A stretch of DNA of 62,224 nucleotides from Ectothiorhodospiraceae bacterium (GCA_020831885.1 JAFIFU010000015.1:1-62224), one strand, 5' to 3'; shown: positions 32,877 through 43,806, counted from the first letter of the stretch. The notes: generated by a model not told the origin, from the letters alone. Translations and numbers: made by a program.

Positions 32877-35800
32877 ATGCCCAAGCGTACTGACATTGAA
32901 AGCATTCTGATCATCGGTGCCGGTCCCATCGTCATCGGCCAGGCGTGCGAGTTCGACTACTCCGGTGCACAGGCCTGCAAAGCCCTGCGGGAAGAGGGCT
33001 ACCGCGTCATTCTGGTGAACTCCAACCCGGCCACCATCATGACCGATCCGGAGATGGCGCATGCCATCTACGTGGAGCCCATCACCTGGCGGGTGGTGGA
33101 GAAGATCATCGAGAAGGAGCGGCCGGATGCCATTCTGCCCACCATGGGCGGACAGACGGCGTTGAACTGCGCGCTGGATCTCGACCGCCATGGGGTGCTG
33201 AAGAAGCACGGCGTGGAGATGATCGGCGCCGACAAGAATGCCATCGACAAGGCGGAGGACCGCGAGCGTTTTCGCGAGGCCATGACCCGGATCGGTCTGG
33301 ACACCCCGCGGGCGGAAATCGCCCACAGCATGGAGCAGGCGCTGGATGTCCAGGCGCGCATCGGTTTTCCCACCATTATCCGCCCCTCATTCACCATGGG
33401 GGGCTCCGGCGGCGGCATTGCCTACAATCGCGAGGAGTTCATCGAGATCTGTGAGCGCGGGCTGGATCTGTCGCCCACCAATGAGCTGCTGATCGAGGAA
33501 TCGGTTCTGGGCTGGAAGGAGTTCGAGATGGAGGTGGTCCGCGACCGGGCGGACAACTGCATCATCGTCTGCTCCATCGAGAACCTGGATCCCATGGGGA
33601 TCCATACCGGTGATTCCATCACCGTGGCGCCGGCGCAGACCCTGACCGACAAGGAATACCAGATCATGCGCAACGCCTCCCTGGCGGTGTTGCGGGAGAT
33701 CGGCGTGGAGACGGGCGGCTCCAATGTGCAGTTCGCGATCAACCCCGAGGACGGGCGCATGATCGTGATCGAGATGAATCCCCGCGTCTCCCGTTCCTCG
33801 GCGCTGGCCTCCAAGGCCACCGGCTTTCCCATCGCCAAGGTGGCGGCCAAGCTGGCCGTGGGCTACACGCTGGACGAGCTGCAGAATGAAATCACCGGTG
33901 GCGCTACCCCGGCCTCCTTCGAGCCGAGCATCGATTACGTGGTCACGAAGATGCCGCGGTTCACCTTCGAGAAGTTCTCCCAGGCGCAGCCGCTGCTGAC
34001 CACACAGATGAAGTCCGTGGGTGAGGCCATGTCCATCGGCCGCACCTTCCAGGAATCGTTCCAGAAAGCCTTGCGCAGCATGGAAACGGGGCTCGATGGC
34101 ATGGAGTCCCGGTTCGATCTTCAGGCGCCCGATGTGCGGGAGCAGATCCAGGAGGCGCTGCCTCAGCCGCGGGCCGAGCGCATTCTGCACATCGCCGATG
34201 CGTTCCGGGCCGGTTTCACGGTGGACGAGGTCTATGCGCTGACTGCCGTGGATCCCTGGTTCCTGGCCCAGATCGAGGATCTGGTGCGCTGGGAGGAGTA
34301 CGCGCAACGGACCGGACTCAACCAGCTCCAGACGCATGAGCTGCGCAACCTGAAGCGGCGCGGGTTTTCCGATGCGCGGCTGGCGCGCCTGACCGCCGCC
34401 ACCGAAGCCCAGGTGCGGGCGCGTCGTCACGAGTTGGGCGTGCGGCCGGTGTACAAGCGGGTGGATTCCTGCGCCGCCGAGTTCGCCTCGGCCACCGCCT
34501 ACATGTATTCAACCTACGAGGAGGAGTGCGAATCGGCACCCACCGGGCGGGAGAAGATCATGGTGCTGGGCGGCGGCCCGAACCGCATCGGTCAGGGTAT
34601 CGAGTTCGATTACTGCTGCGTGCACGCGGCGCTGGCGCTGCGGGATGACGGCTATGAGACCATCATGGTCAATTGCAACCCGGAGACGGTGTCCACCGAT
34701 TACGACACCTCTGACCGACTGTATTTCGAACCGCTGACCCTGGAGGACGTGCTCGAGATCATCCATCTGGAGCAGCCCAAGGGTGTGATCGTCCAGTATG
34801 GCGGGCAGACGCCGCTGAAGCTGGCACGGGATCTGGAAGCCGCCGGGGCCCCGATTATCGGTACCACGCCGGATTCCATTGATCTGGCCGAAGACCGGGA
34901 GCGCTTCCAGCAGTTGATCGACCGGTTGGGCATCCGGCAACCGCCGAACCGGCTGGCGCGTACCGCGCAGGAGGCCTACCGCCTGGCGGCGGAAATCGGC
35001 TACCCCCTGGTGGTGCGGCCCTCCTACGTGCTGGGCGGGCGTGCCATGGAGATCGTTTACGACGAGACAGAGCTGGAGCGTTATATGAACGAGGCCGTGA
35101 AGGTCTCGCATAACAGCCCGGTGCTGCTGGACCGTTTCCTGGATGACGCGGTGGAGGTGGATATCGACGCCATCTGTGATGGCACCGACGTGCTGATCGG
35201 CGGGGTGATGGAGCATATCGAACAGGCCGGCGTGCACTCCGGCGACTCGGCCTGTTCCCTGCCGCCGTATTCGCTGTCGCCGTCCGTGCAGGACCGGATG
35301 CGGGAACAGGTACGGCAACTGGCCCATGCGCTGAACGTGGTGGGGCTGATGAATACCCAGTTCGCCATCAAGGGGGATGATATCTTCATCCTGGAAGTGA
35401 ATCCCCGGGCCTCGCGCACCGTACCCTTCGTTTCCAAGGCCACCGGCGTACCCCTGGCCAAGGTGGCCGCCCGTTGCATGGTGGGGCAGAGCCTGCGGGA
35501 TCAGGGGCTGGATCGGGAGGTGATCCCGAGGTTTTACTCGGTGAAGGAGGCGGTGTTCCCGTTCATCAAGTTCCCGGGGGTGGATCCCATCCTGGGGCCG
35601 GAGATGAAATCCACCGGTGAGGTGATGGGCATCGGCCTCAACTTCGGCGAAGCCTACGCCAAGTCCCAACTGGGGGCGGGAGTGAACCTGCCTCGCTCGG
35701 GCAGGGTCTTTATCAGTGTGCGGGATGCTGACAAGCCGGCGGTGCCGGCAGTGGCCCGGGGGCTGGTGGAGCAGGGTTTCGAGCTGGTGGCCACCCGGGG

Positions 35801-36098
35801 CACGGCGAAGGTGCTGCAGGAGGCCGGTATTCCCTGCACGGCCGTCAACAAGGTGCGCGAGGGGCGGCCCCATATCGTGGATGCCATCAAGAACGACGAG
35901 ATCCAGCTCATCATCAATACCACCGAGGGGCGGCAGGCCATCGCGGATTCCTACTCGATCCGGCGTGAGGCGCTGCATCACAAGGTGAGCTATACCACCA
36001 CCATTGCCGGAGCGCGATCCACGGTGCTGGCGCTGGAACATCTGGACGTGAATGACGTGACGAGTCTGCAGATTCTGCACAAGGAGGCCACCGCATGA
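32877..36098 (+). CDS. carB: carbamoyl-phosphate synthase large subunit
   Basis: This 1073-residue protein makes carbamoyl phosphate from bicarbonate, ammonia and two ATP, exactly the length of E. coli CarB. Two homologous ATP-grasp halves can be seen, one starting [24 protein letters not shown] and the other [21 protein letters not shown] (near 557). The C-terminal regulatory MGS-like domain (about 935-1073) binds effectors such as UMP. The ATG at 32877 gives the family start [13 protein letters not shown]. The stop overlaps the greA start codon (ATGA), so CarB and GreA translation should be coupled. Confidence 0.97.
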   Translation: MPKRTDIESILIIGAGPIVIGQACEFDYSGAQACKALREEGYRVILVNSNPATIMTDPEMAHAIYVEPITWRVVEKIIEKERPDAILPTMGGQTALNCALDLDRHGVLKKHGVEMIGADKNAIDKAEDRERFREAMTRIGLDTPRAEIAHSMEQALDVQARIGFPTIIRPSFTMGGSGGGIAYNREEFIEICERGLDLSPTNELLIEESVLGWKEFEMEVVRDRADNCIIVCSIENLDPMGIHTGDSITVAPAQTLTDKEYQIMRNASLAVLREIGVETGGSNVQFAINPEDGRMIVIEMNPRVSRSSALASKATGFPIAKVAAKLAVGYTLDELQNEITGGATPASFEPSIDYVVTKMPRFTFEKFSQAQPLLTTQMKSVGEAMSIGRTFQESFQKALRSMETGLDGMESRFDLQAPDVREQIQEALPQPRAERILHIADAFRAGFTVDEVYALTAVDPWFLAQIEDLVRWEEYAQRTGLNQLQTHELRNLKRRGFSDARLARLTAATEAQVRARRHELGVRPVYKRVDSCAAEFASATAYMYSTYEEECESAPTGREKIMVLGGGPNRIGQGIEFDYCCVHAALALRDDGYETIMVNCNPETVSTDYDTSDRLYFEPLTLEDVLEIIHLEQPKGVIVQYGGQTPLKLARDLEAAGAPIIGTTPDSIDLAEDRERFQQLIDRLGIRQPPNRLARTAQEAYRLAAEIGYPLVVRPSYVLGGRAMEIVYDETELERYMNEAVKVSHNSPVLLDRFLDDAVEVDIDAICDGTDVLIGGVMEHIEQAGVHSGDSACSLPPYSLSPSVQDRMREQVRQLAHALNVVGLMNTQFAIKGDDIFILEVNPRASRTVPFVSKATGVPLAKVAARCMVGQSLRDQGLDREVIPRFYSVKEAVFPFIKFPGVDPILGPEMKSTGEVMGIGLNFGEAYAKSQLGAGVNLPRSGRVFISVRDADKPAVPAVARGLVEQGFELVATRGTAKVLQEAGIPCTAVNKVREGRPHIVDAIKNDEIQLIINTTEGRQAIADSYSIRREALHHKVSYTTTIAGARSTVLALEHLDVNDVTSLQILHKEATA

Positions 36099-36571
36099 GC
36101 AAGGTTCCCCTGACCGTGCGCGGCGCCGAGAAGCTGCGCGAGGAGCTGAACCGGCTGAAATACAAGGAGCGGCCGCGGATCATCGAGGCCATTGCGGAAG
36201 CCCGGGCCCATGGCGATCTGAAGGAAAACGCGGAATACCATGCCGCGCGTGAGCAGCAGAGTTTCGTCGAGGGGCGTATCAAGGAGATCGAGGCCAAGCT
36301 GTCCAATGCCCAGATCATCGACGTGACCCAGCTCAATGCCAATGGCAAGGTCGTGTTCGGCGCCACGGTGGATCTGGTGGACGAGGAAACCGGCGAGGAA
36401 TTCACCTATCGGATCGTCGGCGAGGACGAGGCAGACATCAAGGAAGGCATGATCAGTGTGCAATCCCCCATCGCCCGTGCGCTGATCGGCAAGGAGGAAG
36501 GAGATGTGGCCTCCGTGCAGGCACCGGGCGGTATCAGGGAATACGAGATCATTGCGGTCCGCTACGTGTGA
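36095..36571 (+). CDS. greA: transcription elongation factor GreA
   Basis: This 158-residue factor enters the secondary channel of RNA polymerase and stimulates cleavage of backtracked RNA. The N-terminal coiled coil carries the invariant acidic tip, seen here in [16 protein letters not shown] (about residues 38-53). The C-terminal domain begins near [11 protein letters not shown]. The length matches E. coli GreA. It overlaps carB by four bases, an arrangement common in gammaproteobacteria. The next gene, a DUF4149 membrane protein, starts 13 bp later. Confidence 0.97.
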   Translation: MSKVPLTVRGAEKLREELNRLKYKERPRIIEAIAEARAHGDLKENAEYHAAREQQSFVEGRIKEIEAKLSNAQIIDVTQLNANGKVVFGATVDLVDEETGEEFTYRIVGEDEADIKEGMISVQSPIARALIGKEEGDVASVQAPGGIREYEIIAVRYV

Positions 36572-36583
36572 TCGGGTGCCGGC

Positions 36584-37021
36584 ATGAGTGCCGCCATTGA
36601 ACGCCTGCTGGTCACGCTCTGGGTGGGAAGCGTCTGGGCCATCGGCTACATTGCCGCGCCAGCGCTGTTCGCGAACCTGGATGATTCCGAACTCGCCGGA
36701 AGGCTTGCCGGCGAGTTGTTCACCGCCACCGCCTGGGTGGGCATGGGTTGTGCTGTCGTGCTGCTGATGGTCTATCTGGTCCAGCGGGGCTGGAGCGTCT
36801 TCACGCAGTGGCGTTTCTGGCTGGTGCTGGTGATGCTTGCGTTGACCGTGGTGGGGGAGTTCGTGATCCGTGCGCAAATGGAGCTGGTGCGGGGCACGGA
36901 GTCCTTCGCCCGGCTCCACGGTACCGCCCAGCTCGTGTTTCTGGTGGTGGCCTTGCTGGGGTTGGCACTGGTGCTCGCCGGGCCGGCCGGCCCCCGCAGA
37001 CGGCGCAGTATCTTTGCCTGA
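36584..37021 (+). CDS. DUF4149 membrane protein
   Basis: This 145-residue protein has about four hydrophobic helices (about 8-27, 45-67, 78-96, 115-134) with an Arg-rich C-terminal tail (PRRRRS). The family signature YIAAPALFANL and the helix VVGEFVIRAQMEL identify it as DUF4149. It lies in the inner membrane and its function is unknown. It follows greA by 13 bp on the same strand and is convergent with yhbY with almost no gap. This position next to greA and yhbY is frequent in gammaproteobacteria. Confidence 0.8.
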   Translation: MSAAIERLLVTLWVGSVWAIGYIAAPALFANLDDSELAGRLAGELFTATAWVGMGCAVVLLMVYLVQRGWSVFTQWRFWLVLVMLALTVVGEFVIRAQMELVRGTESFARLHGTAQLVFLVVALLGLALVLAGPAGPRRRRSIFA

Positions 37022-37028
37022 GTCGGGT

Positions 37029-37331
37029 TCAGGGCAGGGCGATGCGACGCTTTTTCTCGATGCGCGAACGGCGGAACAGCAGCGCGATCTTGCCGATGGC
37101 CTGCACCAGGCTGGCGCCGCTCTCCTGACAGATGGTGTGAATGACTGTTTCCCGCTGCGCCCGGTCCTCGGCAACGATTCTGACCTTGATCAGTTCGTGG
37201 TCGTCCAGGGCGCGGTCGATTTCCTCCAGCACCGCCGGCGTGAGTCCGGCGGCGCCCATCAGGACCACGGGCTTGAGTTCGTGGCCGAGCCGCCGCAGAT
37301 GCCGTTTCTGATGTTCGTTGAGTGCCTGCAT
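37029..37331 (-). CDS. yhbY: YhbY family RNA-binding protein
   Basis: This 100-residue protein has a CRM domain and binds RNA, probably the ribosomal large-subunit precursor. The family start MQALNEHQKRHLRRLGHELKP is followed by VVLMGAAGLTPAVLEEID, where the GxxG loop is GAAG. The C-terminus is basic (RSRIEKKRR). It is divergent from the rlmE region and convergent with the DUF4149 gene, with a 7-bp gap. The position beside rlmE agrees with a role in ribosome assembly. Confidence 0.9.
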   Translation of the reverse strand: MQALNEHQKRHLRRLGHELKPVVLMGAAGLTPAVLEEIDRALDDHELIKVRIVAEDRAQRETVIHTICQESGASLVQAIGKIALLFRRSRIEKKRRIALP

Positions 37332-37416
37332 GTCTGTTGATCATCACCCACAACCCCCGGGGCGCAGGAGTGTAGCACGCGGCGAAAGTACGCCGCAGCT
37401 CGTACTGCTGCCCGGT

Positions 37417-37614
37417 GTGAAGCTTGACCTGGCCCTGGTGGTGCTATTCCTGATCTGCCTGTGGCTGGGGCTGGGGCTGGCCGGATTGTCCCGGGCGGTG
37501 GAGCTCGGGTTGTTGCTGGGCGGCAGCGTGGCCGCCAGCCTCTGGCTGGCCTGGAGAACCCGGCGCGCGCTGATACGTGCGCAACTGGAGCGGGGGCGAC
37601 GGCATGGCCCGTAG
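37417..37614 (+). CDS. possible small two-helix membrane protein
   Basis: A 65-residue frame starts at a GTG (37417) and ends at 37614, eleven bases inside the rlmE gene. It contains two hydrophobic segments ([20 protein letters not shown] and [18 protein letters not shown], with an Arg-rich tail). The larger open frame starting at 37318 overlaps yhbY on the opposite strand and is less credible. The overlap with rlmE would allow translational coupling. I have no family match, so it may be a chance frame, but the hydrophobic pattern is good. Confidence 0.35.
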   Translation: MKLDLALVVLFLICLWLGLGLAGLSRAVELGLLLGGSVAASLWLAWRTRRALIRAQLERGRRHGP

Positions 37615-38224
37615 CAAGAGCAGTGGCCGTTGGCTGCGAGAGCATTTCAACGACCGGTACGTGAAGGAGGCGCAACGGCAGGGCCTGCGCTCCCGCGCGG
37701 CCTTCAAGCTGATGGAGATTCAGGACAAGGATCGTATCCTCGCGCCGGGTATGCGCGTGGTGGACCTGGGGGCGGCGCCCGGTGGCTGGACACAGGTGGC
37801 CGCCCGGATCACCGGTGTCCACGGCCGGGTGATCGCTCTGGATATCCTGCCCATGGATCCGCTGCCGGATGTGACCGTGCTGCAGGCGGATTTCACCGAG
37901 GATGCCGCCCTGGTTGCCCTGCGGGAGGCCTTGCAGGGTGAGCCGGTGGACCTTGTGCTTTCCGATATGGCGCCCAATATCTCTGGGATGAAGGCCGTGG
38001 ATCAGCCGCGGGCCATCTACCTGGCGGAGCTGGCCCTGGCCTTTTCCCGGGAAGTTCTGAAACCTGGCGGTGATTTTCTGGTCAAGACCTTTCAGGGAGA
38101 GGGTTTCGATGCGTACCTGGCGGAATTGCGCGAGGATTTCCAGCGGGTGGTGACGCGCAAGCCGAAGGCCTCGCGGGACCGGAGCCGGGAGACCTATCTC
38201 CTGGCCCGGCAAAAGAAGGTGTAG
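37604..38224 (+). CDS. rlmE: 23S rRNA 2'-O-ribose U2552 methyltransferase RlmE
   Basis: This 206-residue enzyme methylates U2552 of 23S rRNA using S-adenosylmethionine, late in 50S assembly. The N-terminal [20 protein letters not shown] and [11 protein letters not shown] match the family. The SAM-binding motif [15 protein letters not shown] follows, and the K-D-K-E catalytic residues are in the expected positions (for example in [10 protein letters not shown]). I chose the ATG at 37604 (M of MARSK) over the open frame at 37577. ftsH lies 83 bp downstream, the usual rlmE-ftsH pair of the heat-shock response. Confidence 0.95.
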   Translation: MARSKSSGRWLREHFNDRYVKEAQRQGLRSRAAFKLMEIQDKDRILAPGMRVVDLGAAPGGWTQVAARITGVHGRVIALDILPMDPLPDVTVLQADFTEDAALVALREALQGEPVDLVLSDMAPNISGMKAVDQPRAIYLAELALAFSREVLKPGGDFLVKTFQGEGFDAYLAELREDFQRVVTRKPKASRDRSRETYLLARQKKV

Positions 38225-38307
38225 TAGGGTAGCCGACTCTGCCACTGTTTTCGTTCATGCCGCTGTCCCCGGTGATGGCGGCCGTAACTTGATCGAGGTG
38301 TGTCACC

Positions 38308-40254
38308 TTGAATGACATGGCCAAGAACCTGATTCTCTGGGTGATCATCGCCGTGGTGCTGATGTCCGTGTTCTCCAATTTCCAGGAACGGGCAGCCACG
38401 CCGAACAAGATCACCTACTCGGAGTTCCTGACGGAGGTGGAACGGGGGAATGTCCGTGACGTGACGATCCAGGGGCAGGAGATTACCGGCAACACCGTCG
38501 GCGGCAATTCCTTCACCACGCTGAGCCCCGAGACGGACAACCGGGCGCTGATCGGCACACTGCTGGACAACAACGTTATCATCGACGCCAAGGAGCAGGA
38601 AGGGCGCAGCATGTTGCTGCAGATCCTGATCTCGTGGACGCCGTTCCTGTTGCTGATCGCGGTGTGGATCTACTTCATGCGTCAGATGCAGGGTGGCGGT
38701 GGCGGCCGGGGGGCCATGTCCTTTGGCAAGAGCCGGGCGAAAATGATGACCGAGGAGCAGGTCAAGGTCACCTTCGCCGATGTGGCCGGCGTCGAAGAGG
38801 CCAAGGAGGAAGTCGCGGAACTGGTGGACTTCCTGCGGGATCCGTCCAAATTCCAGCGTCTGGGCGGGAAGATCCCCCGCGGGGTGCTCATGGTCGGTTC
38901 CCCCGGGACCGGGAAAACCCTGCTGGCCAAGGCTATCGCCGGCGAGGCACGGGTGCCTTTCTTCACCATCTCGGGTTCCGATTTCGTCGAGATGTTCGTC
39001 GGTGTCGGTGCGTCCCGGGTGCGTGACATGTTCGCCCAGGCCAAGAAACACGCCCCCTGCATCATCTTCATCGACGAGATCGATGCGGTGGGTCGGCAGC
39101 GTGGTGCCGGTCTCGGGGGCGGCCACGACGAGCGCGAGCAGACCCTGAACCAGCTCTTGGTGGAGATGGATGGTTTCGAGGGCAATGAGGGTGTCATCGT
39201 CATTGCCGCCACCAACCGTCCGGATGTGCTGGATCCGGCCCTGCTGCGTCCTGGCCGTTTCGACCGGCAGGTGGTGGTGCCGCTGCCGGACGTGCGCGGC
39301 CGCGAGCAGATCCTGAAGGTGCACATGTCCAAGCTGCCCCTGGCCCGGGACGTGGATCCGTTCATCCTGGCCCGCGGCACCCCCGGCTTCTCCGGGGCCG
39401 ATCTGGCCAACCTGGTGAACGAGGCTGCCCTGTTCGCCGCGCGTTCCAACAAGCGTGACGTGGACATGGAGGATTTCGAGCGGGCCAAGGACAAAATCAT
39501 GATGGGGGCCGAGCGGCGCTCCATGGTGATGAGCGAGGACGACAAGCGCCTGACCGCGTACCATGAATCCGGCCACGCCATCGTCGGCCTGACGACGCCG
39601 GATCATGACCCGGTGCACAAGGTCACCATCATCCCCCGTGGCCGGGCACTGGGGGTGACCATGTTCCTGCCGGAGGAAGACCGGGTCAGCTACTCCAAGC
39701 GGCGGCTGAACAGCATGATTGCCGCGCTGTTCGGCGGGCGGCTGGCGGAAGAGTTGATCTTCGGTGCCGACAAGGTGACCACCGGGGCGTCCAATGACAT
39801 CCAGCGCGCCACAGAGATCGCGCGCAATATGGTCACTCGCTGGGGGCTGTCGGACCGCATGGGGCCCTTGTCCTACAACGAGGATGAGGGCGAGGTGTTC
39901 CTCGGGCACCAGGTGACCAAGCAGAAGAATGTCTCCGATGAAACGGCCCACGCCATCGACGAGGAGATCCGCTCGATCATCGACACCAACTACGAGCGTG
40001 CCAAGCAGATCCTGATGGATAACATGGACAAGCTGCACGTGATGGCTGATGCCCTGATGAAGTACGAGACCATCGACAAGAGTCAGATCGATGACATCAT
40101 GGCCGGCCGCCCGGTGGGGCCGCCCCAGGGATGGAACGCCGACCGGGGGCAGGACGGGCCCACCGGTGGCGAGCGGGCCCCTGCCGCCGGAACCGACCAG
40201 CGGGATGACCGGGCTTCCGGCGGCAAGCTGGGAGACCCTGCCGGGGAACACTGA
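38308..40254 (+). CDS. ftsH: ATP-dependent zinc metalloprotease FtsH
   Basis: This 648-residue inner-membrane protease degrades misfolded and regulatory proteins. Two membrane helices (about 7-23 and 101-118) flank a periplasmic domain. The AAA module carries Walker [14 protein letters not shown], Walker [11 protein letters not shown] and the arginine finger region [10 protein letters not shown]. The zinc site is HESGH at 419-423. The start is TTG at 38308 (MNDMAKN), with GAGGTG seven bases upstream. The ATG at 38317 has worse spacing. The Gly/Asp-rich tail after 610 is typical. folP follows directly. Confidence 0.96.
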   Translation: MNDMAKNLILWVIIAVVLMSVFSNFQERAATPNKITYSEFLTEVERGNVRDVTIQGQEITGNTVGGNSFTTLSPETDNRALIGTLLDNNVIIDAKEQEGRSMLLQILISWTPFLLLIAVWIYFMRQMQGGGGGRGAMSFGKSRAKMMTEEQVKVTFADVAGVEEAKEEVAELVDFLRDPSKFQRLGGKIPRGVLMVGSPGTGKTLLAKAIAGEARVPFFTISGSDFVEMFVGVGASRVRDMFAQAKKHAPCIIFIDEIDAVGRQRGAGLGGGHDEREQTLNQLLVEMDGFEGNEGVIVIAATNRPDVLDPALLRPGRFDRQVVVPLPDVRGREQILKVHMSKLPLARDVDPFILARGTPGFSGADLANLVNEAALFAARSNKRDVDMEDFERAKDKIMMGAERRSMVMSEDDKRLTAYHESGHAIVGLTTPDHDPVHKVTIIPRGRALGVTMFLPEEDRVSYSKRRLNSMIAALFGGRLAEELIFGADKVTTGASNDIQRATEIARNMVTRWGLSDRMGPLSYNEDEGEVFLGHQVTKQKNVSDETAHAIDEEIRSIIDTNYERAKQILMDNMDKLHVMADALMKYETIDKSQIDDIMAGRPVGPPQGWNADRGQDGPTGGERAPAAGTDQRDDRASGGKLGDPAGEH

Positions 40255-40257
40255 GGC

Positions 40258-41145
40258 ATGGCGCCAGGTGATACGGGCCGGCCCGTAAGAAACGGGCCGG
40301 CCGTCATTGATTGCGGCGGCCGGCCGCTGGACCTGACGCGGCCGCGCCTGATGGGGGTGCTGAACCTCACCCCCGATTCCTTTTCCGATGGTGGCCGCTT
40401 CATGGCCCGGGAATCCGCCGTGGAACAGGCGTTCCTGATGGTGGAGGAAGGCGCGGCCATTATCGATGTGGGCGGCGAATCCACCCGGCCGGGCGCCGAG
40501 GCGGTCAGCGCGGAGGAGGAGCTGGAACGTGTGATGCCGGTGCTGGAGGTCCTGTGCCGGGAGTTGCCCGTGCCGGTCTCCGTGGATACCAGTAAGCCCC
40601 AGGTCATGGAGGCGGCGGCCGGCGTCGGGGCGGGAATGATCAACGACGTTTACGCCTTGCGTGCTCCGGGTGCACTGGAAGCGGCAGCGGCCACCGGCCT
40701 GCCGGTGTGCCTGATGCACATGCAGGGTGAGCCCCGGACCATGCAGCGCTCGCCCGGCTACCGGGATGTGTGCTCCGATGTGATGGCCTTTCTCGGTGAG
40801 CGGGTTGCCGCCGCCACCGCCGCGGGGATTGACCGCCGGCGGTTGCTGCTGGATCCCGGATTCGGTTTCGGCAAGACCGTGGAACACAACTACCGCTTGC
40901 TGGCCGAACTGGGCCGGATCGTGGCCATGGGCCTGCCGGTGCTGGTGGGGATGTCCCGGAAATCCATGATCGGAGCGGTCCTTGATCATGCACCTGTTGA
41001 TCGCCGGCTGTTCGGCAGCCTGGCGGCTGCGGTTGTGGCGGCCCGGGCGGGAGCGCGTCTGATACGGGTTCATGATGTCGGCGCCACGGCCGAGGCCATG
41101 GCCGTGGTGCAGGCAGTGCTTGCCGAGGCGGGGGAGAGCGGATGA
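40258..41145 (+). CDS. folP: dihydropteroate synthase
   Basis: This 295-residue enzyme condenses p-aminobenzoate with 6-hydroxymethyl-dihydropterin pyrophosphate in folate synthesis and is the sulfonamide target. The signatures [15 protein letters not shown] and [12 protein letters not shown] are intact, with INDV and the pterin-binding lysine/arginine region (GMSRKS, IRVHDV) later. About 14 residues precede the usual family start and are encoded by a GC hairpin (40276-40302). ATG 40258 is the only upstream start and has a weak ribosome binding site. It overlaps glmM by four bases (ATGA), so the two are translationally coupled, as in E. coli. Confidence 0.93.
   Translation: MAPGDTGRPVRNGPAVIDCGGRPLDLTRPRLMGVLNLTPDSFSDGGRFMARESAVEQAFLMVEEGAAIIDVGGESTRPGAEAVSAEEELERVMPVLEVLCRELPVPVSVDTSKPQVMEAAAGVGAGMINDVYALRAPGALEAAAATGLPVCLMHMQGEPRTMQRSPGYRDVCSDVMAFLGERVAAATAAGIDRRRLLLDPGFGFGKTVEHNYRLLAELGRIVAMGLPVLVGMSRKSMIGAVLDHAPVDRRLFGSLAAAVVAARAGARLIRVHDVGATAEAMAVVQAVLAEAGESG
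40276..40302. repeat. GC hairpin over the folP N-terminus
   Basis: GGCCGGCCCGT (40276-40286) and ACGGGCCGGCC (40292-40302) form an 11-bp stem with the loop AAGAA, 21 bp after the ftsH stop. It lacks a T-tract and falls inside the folP frame. Confidence 0.8.
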
Positions 41146-42482
41146 ACAGGCGGTATTTCGGAACGGACGGCATTCGGGGGCGGGTCGGAGAGGCGCCGAT
41201 CACGGCGGATTTCGTGCTCAAGCTTGGCTGGGCCATGGGGCGGGTGCTGGCTGCCGACGGCCAGCGGGATCTGGTACTGATCGGCAAGGATACCCGGCTT
41301 TCCGGCTACATGTTTGAATCCGCGCTGGAGGCCGGTCTGTCCTCCGCCGGGGTGGATATCCGTCTGCTGGGCCCCATGCCCACACCTGCCATCGCCTACC
41401 TGACCAATACCCTGCGGGCCAGCGCCGGCATTGTGATCAGCGCCTCCCACAACCCGCATGAGGACAACGGCTTCAAGTTCTTTTCCCGGGACGGCGAAAA
41501 ACTGGATGATGCCACGGAACTGGCCATCGAGCAGATGCTGAACGAACCGCTGACCACGGTGGCTTCCGAGCGGTTGGGCAAGGTTTCCCGGCTGAATGAT
41601 GCCCCCGGTCGCTATATCGAGTACTGCAAGGGCAGCGTGTCCCGTGAGGTCCGTCTCACCGGTCTCAAGCTGGTGGTGGACTGCGCCAATGGCGCCACTT
41701 ATCACGTGGGTCCCGAAGTGTTCCGCGAGCTGGGCGCCGAGGTGATCGCCATCGGTAACCGGCCGGATGGCCTGAACATCAACGTCCGTTGCGGCTCCAC
41801 GCATCCGGCGGCGCTGCAGCGCGCCGTGGTGGAGAACGGCGCCGATGCGGGTATCGCCTTCGACGGTGATGGTGACCGGGTGATCATGGTGGATGCCCAT
41901 GGGCGGGTGGTGGACGGTGACGAGCTGGTCTACATCATCGCGAGTTCCCGTCATGCCGCCGGCCTGTTGTCGGGGCCGGTGGTGGGTACCCAGATGAGCA
42001 ATCTGGGTCTGGAAGTGGCGCTGAAGGCACTTGGCCTTGACTTTATCAGGGCCCGGGTGGGTGACCGCTACGTGCTGGAGCTGTTGAGACAACGCCAAGG
42101 CGTGGTGGGCGGCGAGTCTTCGGGGCACATCATCTGCCTGGATCGTACCACCACCGGGGACGGTATCGTTTCCGCCCTCCAGGTGCTGGAGGCCATGGTG
42201 CTGCGGGAGCAGTCGCTGTCGCAGCTCGCTGGCGGAATGTCCAAGTTTCCCCAGCATATGATCAATGTCCCGGTGACCCGGCGCCGCTCCCTGGACGAGC
42301 TACCGGCCCTGCAGGATGCGGTGGCCGCAACGGAGCGGGAACTGGGCGATGACGGCCGTATTCTGCTTCGCCCCTCCGGCACCGAACCGGTGATCCGGGT
42401 GATGGTCGAGGGGCGCGAGGCCGACCAGGTCCGCCGCCATGCGGAACGCCTGGCTGCGGTGGTGCAGGAGCAGCTCCAGTAA
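41142..42482 (+). CDS. glmM: phosphoglucosamine mutase GlmM
   Basis: This 446-residue enzyme converts glucosamine-6-phosphate to glucosamine-1-phosphate for peptidoglycan and lipopolysaccharide. The N-terminus [11 protein letters not shown] is typical. The phosphorylated serine S102 lies in [12 protein letters not shown], metal binding is in DGDGDR (about 244), the sugar-binding loop is GGESSGH, and the phosphate-binding site is [12 protein letters not shown]. It overlaps folP by four bases. tpiA follows after a 107-bp gap. Confidence 0.96.
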   Translation: MNRRYFGTDGIRGRVGEAPITADFVLKLGWAMGRVLAADGQRDLVLIGKDTRLSGYMFESALEAGLSSAGVDIRLLGPMPTPAIAYLTNTLRASAGIVISASHNPHEDNGFKFFSRDGEKLDDATELAIEQMLNEPLTTVASERLGKVSRLNDAPGRYIEYCKGSVSREVRLTGLKLVVDCANGATYHVGPEVFRELGAEVIAIGNRPDGLNINVRCGSTHPAALQRAVVENGADAGIAFDGDGDRVIMVDAHGRVVDGDELVYIIASSRHAAGLLSGPVVGTQMSNLGLEVALKALGLDFIRARVGDRYVLELLRQRQGVVGGESSGHIICLDRTTTGDGIVSALQVLEAMVLREQSLSQLAGGMSKFPQHMINVPVTRRRSLDELPALQDAVAATERELGDDGRILLRPSGTEPVIRVMVEGREADQVRRHAERLAAVVQEQLQ

Positions 42483-42589
42483 CCGCACGCGTTGATCTGC
42501 TGCGGGGGTGACGTTACCATTCCCGCCGGTTTCCCATCCGGGGAGTGCGGCCGACGGGCCGGACGGAGAGAACGGGGGTAGGGATCACC

Positions 42590-43342
42590 ATGCGCAGAGC
42601 ACTGGTGGCCGGTAACTGGAAAATGCATGGCAGCCGTTCCTCGGCCGAGGCGCTGGCGACGGCCGTGGCATCCGGCCTGGGAGAAGCCTGTGCCGCCGAG
42701 GTGGTGCTGCTGCCGCCCTTCGTGCACGTACCGGAGGTGTCGCAGCGGCTTGCGGGGACCACGATCGGGCTGGGTGCACAGAACGTGGCCGATGCCGCCG
42801 AGGGGGCGTGTACCGGTGAAGTGTCGGCGGCCATGTTGCGGGAATTCGGCTGCCTGTATGCCCTGGTGGGGCATTCCGAACGCCGCCTGCTTTATGGTGA
42901 GGATGACCGGCTGGTTGCCCGGCGCGCCCGGGCCGCGCTGGATGCCGGCCTGATTCCCGTGGTCTGTCTGGGTGAGACGCTGGAGCAGCGGGAAGCGGAG
43001 CAGACCGCCCAAGTGGTGCTGGCACAACTGGATGCCGTGGTGGAGCGGCTCGGTGCGGACGGTCTTGGGGGATGCGTGCTCGCCTACGAGCCGGTCTGGG
43101 CCATCGGTACCGGCCGCAGCGCCAGTCCGGAGCAGGCCCAGGAGGTGCATGGTCTGCTGCGCGATCATCTGCGCCGGATCGACGCGGCGGTGGCGGATGA
43201 GCTTCGCATTCTCTACGGAGGCAGTGTGAAGCCCGACAACGCCGGTGCGCTGTTCGCCATGCCCGATATCGACGGGGGCCTGGTGGGCGGTGCCTCCCTG
43301 AAAGCGGACGATTTTCTGGCAATCTGCCGTGCTGCCGGTTAG
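42590..43342 (+). CDS. tpiA: triose-phosphate isomerase
   Basis: This 250-residue glycolytic enzyme interconverts dihydroxyacetone phosphate and glyceraldehyde-3-phosphate. The catalytic set is complete: K11 (GNWKMHG), H95 (GHSERR) and E167 (AYEPVWAIGTG), with the phosphate-gripping loop and YGGSVKP near the end. The ATG at 42590 follows a GGGGGTAGGG-rich stretch. The open frame from 42545 would add 15 unusual residues. secG follows 24 bp downstream on the same strand, the usual tpiA-secG pair. Confidence 0.96.
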   Translation: MRRALVAGNWKMHGSRSSAEALATAVASGLGEACAAEVVLLPPFVHVPEVSQRLAGTTIGLGAQNVADAAEGACTGEVSAAMLREFGCLYALVGHSERRLLYGEDDRLVARRARAALDAGLIPVVCLGETLEQREAEQTAQVVLAQLDAVVERLGADGLGGCVLAYEPVWAIGTGRSASPEQAQEVHGLLRDHLRRIDAAVADELRILYGGSVKPDNAGALFAMPDIDGGLVGGASLKADDFLAICRAAG

Positions 43343-43366
43343 CACGCGGCAATTAGAGAGGAATAC

Positions 43367-43720
43367 ATGGGACAGATTATTCTGGTCGTCCACGTGGTCA
43401 TCGCCGTGACCATCGTGGTGCTGGTGCTGCTACAGCACGGCAAAGGGGCCGATGCCGGGGCAGCCTTTGGCAGCGGTGCGTCCAGCACCGTCTTCGGATC
43501 ACGGGGTTCCGCCTCGTTCCTGGTCAAGGTGACCGCTCTGTTGGCCACGGGTTTCTTCCTGACCAGTCTGACCCTGGCCATGATCGCCAGCCGGCAGGCA
43601 GCCCCGCCGGCCAGTGTGGTGGATCTGGTGGACGAGCACGTGGAGCTGGAAGAGCCCGCGCCGGCGGCGCCTGCGGATGATGACATCAACGATGACGCTC
43701 CGCCGCCGCCGGCTGATTGA
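43367..43720 (+). CDS. secG: protein translocase subunit SecG
   Basis: This 117-residue inner-membrane protein assists SecYE during export. Two hydrophobic helices (about 2-20 and 53-72) flank the conserved QHGKGADAGAAFGSGAS loop and GSRGSASFLVKVTA. The C-terminal tail from about 83 is acidic and proline-rich (PAPAAPADDD). An AGAGAGGAA ribosome binding site supports the start. A strong intrinsic terminator lies 18 bp after the stop. Confidence 0.93.
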   Translation: MGQIILVVHVVIAVTIVVLVLLQHGKGADAGAAFGSGASSTVFGSRGSASFLVKVTALLATGFFLTSLTLAMIASRQAAPPASVVDLVDEHVELEEPAPAAPADDDINDDAPPPPAD

Positions 43721-43738
43721 TGCCGAGGCTGCTGCCGG

Positions 43739-43763
43739 AAAACCGCCCGTAAGGGCGGTTTTT
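43739..43763 (+). terminator. intrinsic terminator after secG
   Basis: AAAACCGCCC, loop GTAA, GGGCGGTTTTT form a 10-bp hairpin with a five-T tail. This ends the tpiA-secG transcript before tRNA-Leu. Confidence 0.92.
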
Positions 43764-43806
43764 CATTGATGTATGGTGGTTCCTGCGCCGTGGGGCGCAG
43801 ATCGGT

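Noticed and set aside
40258-40320. folP start placed downstream of the hairpin
   Set aside because: No ATG, GTG or TTG in frame lies between the hairpin and the conserved core start, so the upstream ATG was kept although it gives an unusual N-terminal extension.
38194-41073. 959-codon minus-strand open frame spanning ftsH and folP
   Set aside because: It crosses two well-supported genes on the other strand and has the His/Gln-rich composition of an antisense shadow.
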